64,000 nt of DNA from assembly GCA_963827855.1 (NCBI GenBank), contig CAWHBY010000002.1, positions 1,240,001 through 1,304,000 of the forward strand, read 5' to 3'. The notes beneath the pieces are model-generated. The model was not told where the DNA came from. It ran no database searches and saw nothing but the letters and a program-made list of their open reading frames with translations. This document shows positions 59,926-64,000 of the stretch, one piece after another. The translations under genes were made by a program, and so were the position numbers. How positions within the stretch are numbered: position 1 is the stretch's first letter; each line of letters starts with the position of its first letter. The stretch is from DTPU01 sp963827855 (GTDB taxonomy: Bacteria > Planctomycetota > Phycisphaerae > Sedimentisphaerales > Anaerobacaceae).

Positions 59926-59995
59926 GCGGGTGGCGGGAATCGAACCCGCATGACCAGCTTGGAAGGCTGGAGCTTTACCATTAAGCTACACCCGC
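59926..59995 (-). tRNA. tRNA-Gly (anticodon TCC)
   Basis: On the minus strand the acceptor stem GCGGGTG/CACCCGC, the D arm GCTT...AAGC, the anticodon arm CCAGC-CTTCCAA-GCTGG (anticodon TCC) and the T arm GCGGG-TTCGATT-CCCGC all pair. The 3' CCA is not encoded. It lies upstream of mraZ on the same strand. Confidence 0.95.
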
Positions 59996-60003
59996 AACGG
60001 CAC

Positions 60004-60032
60004 TTGACAGTGTATGGCAAATGGCCGATTAT
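60004..60032 (+). promoter_or_regulatory. sigma70-type promoter of proA-proB
   Basis: Perfect TTGACA (60004-60009), 17 bp, GATTAT (60027-60032), 50 bp before the proA ATG. Confidence 0.6.
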
Positions 60033-60082
60033 TAGCCTGGTATCCTAAATAGCACTAAGTTGTTAGTCAACAGGAAATTGTA

Positions 60083-61381
60083 ATGGATCTGGAGCACATT
60101 GCCTCTGCAGCCAAGGCTGCGTCAATCGTACTGGCTGCAGTCAAGACGGCGGACAAAAACGCGGCCCTGGCCCGGATCGCCCAGGGGCTCAAGCAGAATG
60201 CCGATGCCGTGATCGCAGCGAACCAGCAGGATCTCCATGCTGCGGAGCAAGACCGACTGGCCGCCCCCCTGCTCAAGCGGCTCAAGTTCGACCACGCCAA
60301 GATCAGCGAGGCCTGCCTTGGGATCGAGAGCCTCATCGGGCTCGAAGACCCTGTGGGTAAGACCTTATATGCCATGGAACTGGACCAGGGCCTTGAGCTC
60401 TTCAAGGTTACGTGCCCCATCGGCGTGATCGGGATCGTGTTCGAGTCAAGGCCCGATGCCCTGGTCCAGATCTCGACATTGTGCCTCAAGAGCGGCAACG
60501 CCGTGCTCCTCAAGGGGGGCAGCGAGGCGAGCCACACGAATCAGGTCCTGACCCAGATCATTGCAGAGGCCTCTCTGAAGGCAGGCATGCCCGAGGGCTG
60601 GATCCAACTCCTGACGACCCGGCAGCAGGTGACGGACATGCTCAGGCTCGACCGCACCATCGACCTGGTCATTCCTCGCGGCTCCAATGCCTTTGTCCGG
60701 TACATCATGGACCACACGCGGATCCCCGTGCTGGGTCACGCAGAGGGCCTCTGTCACGTGTACGTGGACGGCTCTGCCGACGTGGACATGGCCGTGCGGA
60801 TCGTGGTCGACTCGAAGTGCCAGTACGCGGCGGTCTGCAACGCGACAGAGACGCTCCTGGTGGATCAGCAGATCGCGCCCAGGTTGCTGCCGGCCATGAA
60901 GGCGGCCCTCGAGCAGCGGTCCGTGGAGATCCGCGGCTGCGAGAAGACGCGGGCCCTCATCGCCTGCCATCGGGCCACCGAAGAGGACTGGTCCATGGAG
61001 TATCTGGACGCCATCCTCTCCATCAAGGTCGTCGCGGACCTGGAGGAGGCCATCAGCCACATCAACCACTACGGCTCGCACCATACGGACGCGATCGTCA
61101 CCCACGACAAGGCCAAGGCCGGGCAGTTCCTTGAACGAGTGGACTCCGCCAATGTACTCTGGAATTGCAGCACCCGATTCAGCGACGGCTACCGCTATGG
61201 CCTGGGTGCGGAGGTCGGGATCAGCACCAACAAGATCCACGCCCGCGGCCCTGTCGGCCTGGAAGGTCTGATCATCTATAAGTGGAAGCTCCTGGGCGAT
61301 GGCCACCAAGTGGCCGACTACGGCGGCGGATCCGGCCGGCCGTGGACCCATCGTCCACTCAGCAAAGACTGCCCCCTCTAG
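60083..61381 (+). CDS. proA: gamma-glutamyl phosphate reductase
   Basis: The 432-residue aldehyde-dehydrogenase-fold enzyme reduces gamma-glutamyl phosphate to glutamate semialdehyde in proline synthesis. Typical segments: CPIGVIGIVFESRPDALVQI, LCLKSGNAVLLKGGSEA, DLVIPRGSNAFVRYI, and the catalytic Cys in CQYAAVCNATETLLV, then VLWNCSTRFSDGYRYGLGAEVGIST. AGGA lies 8 bp before the ATG. Confidence 0.97.
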   Translation: MDLEHIASAAKAASIVLAAVKTADKNAALARIAQGLKQNADAVIAANQQDLHAAEQDRLAAPLLKRLKFDHAKISEACLGIESLIGLEDPVGKTLYAMELDQGLELFKVTCPIGVIGIVFESRPDALVQISTLCLKSGNAVLLKGGSEASHTNQVLTQIIAEASLKAGMPEGWIQLLTTRQQVTDMLRLDRTIDLVIPRGSNAFVRYIMDHTRIPVLGHAEGLCHVYVDGSADVDMAVRIVVDSKCQYAAVCNATETLLVDQQIAPRLLPAMKAALEQRSVEIRGCEKTRALIACHRATEEDWSMEYLDAILSIKVVADLEEAISHINHYGSHHTDAIVTHDKAKAGQFLERVDSANVLWNCSTRFSDGYRYGLGAEVGISTNKIHARGPVGLEGLIIYKWKLLGDGHQVADYGGGSGRPWTHRPLSKDCPL

Positions 61382-61410
61382 GGGACGGCCGTCGTCGGAG
61401 AAGGCCCTCT

Positions 61411-62508
61411 ATGCGAAACTTCGCGGATTCCAAGAGAATCGTCATCAAGATCGGCACCAATACCCTGACCCGGGATGGCGGTATCGACGGGTCCTACGTC
61501 CGGGCGATGGCCGGTCAGGTGGCGCACCTGAGGACCTGCGGAAAACAGATCGTGATCGTGACCTCCGGCGCGATCGGCATGGGCGCCATGCAGTTGCAGC
61601 ACACGGGGCCGATCCGGGACATGAAGGATCGCCAGGCCTTTGCCGCCATCGGACAACCCCTGCTCATGGCCGAGTATCGCAAGGCCTTTCAGCGGTATCC
61701 CATCGCGGTCGGCCAGGTCCTGCTGACCGCCGATGTCCTGGACCATCGCAGGACCTACCTGAACCTTCGCAACGCCATCGAGACCCTGCTGGCCATGGGC
61801 GTGGTGCCCATCCTCAACGAGAACGACTGCGTGAGCACGGAGGAGATCGGCTCCGCGTTCGGCGACAACGACCGGCTGTCCGCGCTGGTAGCCAGCAAGA
61901 TCGACGCGGACCTGCTGATCATCCTCAGCGATATCAATGCCCTCTATGACAAGGACCCCAGACAGCACCCCGACGCCAAACCCATCCCCACGGTCTTTCA
62001 GATCACGGAGGAGATCCTCCGCGGTGCTGGCGATAAGGGTAGCACCTTCTCGACGGGCGGCATGAAGACCAAGCTCGCTGCAGCCAAGATCGCCGCAGAC
62101 GCGGGCTGTCGCGTGGTCCTGGCCCACGGCCGGGAAAAGGACGTGGTCCGCCGGATCATCGCAGGCGAGCCCGTCGGCACGATCTTCATGCCCAAGCGGC
62201 GGCTGAGCAATAGAGCCCGGTGGATCCTCAACAGCCACGCCGCAGGCGTGATCCGGGTGGATGACGGCGCGATGCGGGCCATCGCGAACCACAAGAGCCT
62301 CCTGCCCAGCGGCATCACGGCCGTGGAAGGCGTCTTCGAGGCGGGCACAGTGGTCCTGATCAACGACCGGGCCAAGGCCGTCACCAGTCTCAGCAGCTCG
62401 CAGTTGGCCACGCTGGCCGGAAAACACAGCACGGAGATCAAGCGTCTGCTCGGCCCCGCTCACCGCGACGTGGTCGCCACGCCTGAAGACATCGTGCTGA
62501 TGGATTGA
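61411..62508 (+). CDS. proB: glutamate 5-kinase
   Basis: The 365-residue protein has the amino-acid kinase domain (RIVIKIGTNTLTRDGG, VTSGAIGMGAMQL, LNENDCVSTEEI, FGDNDRLSALVASKIDADLLIILSDINALYDKDP, TGGMKTKLAAAKIA) and a C-terminal PUA domain. It makes gamma-glutamyl phosphate and is usually feedback-inhibited by proline. ATG 61411 with GGAGAAGG upstream was chosen over 61282, which would overlap proA. Gene order proA-proB is the reverse of the E. coli operon. Confidence 0.97.
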   Translation: MRNFADSKRIVIKIGTNTLTRDGGIDGSYVRAMAGQVAHLRTCGKQIVIVTSGAIGMGAMQLQHTGPIRDMKDRQAFAAIGQPLLMAEYRKAFQRYPIAVGQVLLTADVLDHRRTYLNLRNAIETLLAMGVVPILNENDCVSTEEIGSAFGDNDRLSALVASKIDADLLIILSDINALYDKDPRQHPDAKPIPTVFQITEEILRGAGDKGSTFSTGGMKTKLAAAKIAADAGCRVVLAHGREKDVVRRIIAGEPVGTIFMPKRRLSNRARWILNSHAAGVIRVDDGAMRAIANHKSLLPSGITAVEGVFEAGTVVLINDRAKAVTSLSSSQLATLAGKHSTEIKRLLGPAHRDVVATPEDIVLMD

Positions 62509-62661
62509 GCTCATTCTGGTTCCATGCTACACTGCCGGTTGAGTCCGACGAGGGTAGGGAGTCGATAATCGCCCGGACCACGGCAAGGTCCGTGATCTAG
62601 GATCAGACGAGCCAGTCGGCGAAAGTGAGGGTGAAGACAGCCGATCGCTGCGGGGAGACCA

Positions 62662-64000
62662 ATGATGGGAACGCTCTGGCAGGACATCCGATACGCGATC
62701 CGTATACTGAGGAAGAGCCCCGGCTTCACCATCGTGGCCGTGCTCACGCTGGCGCTGGGGATTGGGACCAGTACAGCGATCTTCAGCGGTGTCAATGCCC
62801 TGTGGTTTAGTCCCGTCCCCGCGGCCCAGCCGGAGCGGCTCATCCAGATTCGCACCTACCGCAAGGAGGCGAATGACTACGCCTCCGGCGTCAGCGCGGC
62901 AATCGTGCAGGAGCTGCGCGGATCCACGTCACTTCGTCGATCTTGCCAGGATTAGCTCCACCCAGTTGCGTTGGGAGAATGACGGCTGGATAGGAAGCGT
63001 TGATGGTGCTGCTGTCTCGCCGAACTTCTTTTCCTTTTGGAGCGCAAGACCCCGCCTTGGCCGGACCTTCGCCCCAGATGAGGGGGATCCTGTGCGTCTC
63101 CGGTCATCGTGCTTGGCCACAAGTTCTGGAAGACCAAGTTAGGTGGCGACCCCAGTTGGATAGGGAAGGCACTCCCCGTACAAGGTCAGCAGTGCACGGT
63201 GATCGGGGTGATGCCGCCTCACTTTAGATTCCCTTTCTATGCCGACTTCTGGGTGCCAGCCGATGATCCGCAGACAGGGTCCACAGACAAAGACATAATT
63301 GCATATCAGTTCAGGCCCTTCTATACGGCCATCGCAAGACTTGCTCCCGGAGTGCCTATGAAACAGGCGCAAGCGGTGTTGGATGTCCTCTCACAAAGGT
63401 ACGAGGATGAGCACCGTAAGTACGGCTACGGCTACACTGCTGTCCGCTTGCGACCCGTGCGGGAGATGTTCTCCAGCGTTGACGTGCAGAAGACCATTCC
63501 GGGTTTTGTGGGAGCCATGATCTTCGTCCTGGTGATCGCCTGCGCGAATGTCGCGAATCTGAATCTGGTCCGGACGGAATCGCGCCAGCATGAATTGGCT
63601 ATCCGCGCCGCGCTGGGGATAGGACGGCTTCAGCTCTTACGCCAGTTGTTGCTGGAGAGCTTCTTTCCGGCCCTGGCCGGGGCGGTGGCGGGCATAGGCC
63701 TGACCTATTGGAGCTTCAGCCTTATGGAGCGGTTGCTCTCCCCTTGGCTGTCCCGAGTGCGAGGCATTCAGCTCGACGGCCAGGTGCTGACCTACTCCTT
63801 GTTGGCTGCGGTCGGGATAGGTCTGGCCTCCGGGATCGTCCCCGCGTGGTATGCGGCGACACGATCTGCGGCCAGCACGCTCAGGCAGAGCGGGACGCAG
63901 GCGACGCCGAGCATCTTTCGCAGCCTCTATCGCCGTGGGCTGGTCGTCCTCGAAGTCTCCCTGGCAATGGCGCTGCTCGCTGGGGCTGGTCTGATGATCC
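62662..64000 (+). pseudogene. MacB/FtsX (ADOP-type) permease, frameshifted and cut by the window end
   Basis: The frame from 62662 has the characteristic start (LWQDIRYAIRILRKSPGFT, LTLALGIGTSTAIFSGVNALWF). After GSTSL near 62930 the reading shifts +1 (FVDLARISSTQLRWE...FFSFWSARPRLGRTFAPDEGDP), then back near 63095-63100 to VIVLGHKFWKTKLGGDPSWIGKAL and an open frame through FVLVIACANVANLNLVRTESRQHELAIRAALG to the window end. The protein is otherwise complete so far: one TM, a MacB periplasmic domain, then FtsX-type TMs. ADOP permeases are common in acidobacteria and planctomycetes; substrates are unknown. Confidence 0.82.

Overview
The window is GC-rich, densely coded bacterial DNA. It most resembles the Planctomycetota, class Phycisphaerae, perhaps Sedimentisphaerales. 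This placement is an inference from gene content: many Tat-exported or secreted carbohydrate-handling proteins, LamG, F5/8 and fibronectin-like domains with a recurrent 'YYWRVDE' signature, dockerin-like ends, CotH and PD40/TPR proteins, and tandem ECF sigma/anti-sigma pairs, combined with an ordinary peptidoglycan gene set. No 16S rRNA gene is present to confirm it.

Layout. 1-14.2 kb holds exported sugar-processing genes: a frameshifted sugar phosphate isomerase, a Gfo/Idh oxidoreductase, a ThuA protein, a PD40/CxxCH/TPR protein, a CotH protein, an FAD oxidoreductase and a large carbohydrate-binding protein. 14.5-21.3 kb (minus strand) is translation and housekeeping: yjbQ, argS, rsfS, an msrB-msrA fusion, infC with an ATT start, and thrS. 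21.5-24.7 kb holds an FHA protein, a GspE/PilB-like ATPase with a hydrophobic N-terminus, a CvpA-like protein and an FmdB-type zinc ribbon. 24.8-27.9 kb holds a LamG protein with dockerin-like motifs and two small unknown proteins. 28.6-34 kb is an alpha-glucan cluster (glycosyltransferase, GH57, glycogen debranching enzyme) followed by a metallo-beta-lactamase-fold hydrolase. 34.1-36.3 kb is an MsbA-like exporter with a PDZ-like insertion.

36.4-40.3 kb contains two tandem ECF sigma/anti-sigma pairs, each with an ATGA overlap. 41-44.3 kb has RNase Y, a YmdB-type phosphoesterase and an aminotransferase. 44.5-47.8 kb has rplU, lnt and a HEAT lipoprotein. 48-53.8 kb has a coiled-coil membrane protein, a 53-aa membrane protein and mreB-mreC-mreD-mrdA. 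53.8-59.8 kb (minus strand) is a reduced dcw cluster: mraZ, a 69-aa ORF, rsmH, a LysM protein, an FtsL-like protein, ftsI and a glycosyltransferase. A tRNA-Gly, proA-proB and a frameshifted MacB/FtsX-type permease running off the end complete the window.

The elongation genes (mreBCD-mrdA) and division genes (dcw) converge tail to tail. Between genes there are two hidden layers of structure: degenerate tandem repeats with an exact 7-bp period but a different unit at each locus, and dispersed short palindromic (MITE-like) elements that abut stop codons. Six apparent single-base frameshifts break otherwise well-conserved genes; five have the same sign, so sequencing or assembly error is a serious alternative to real decay.
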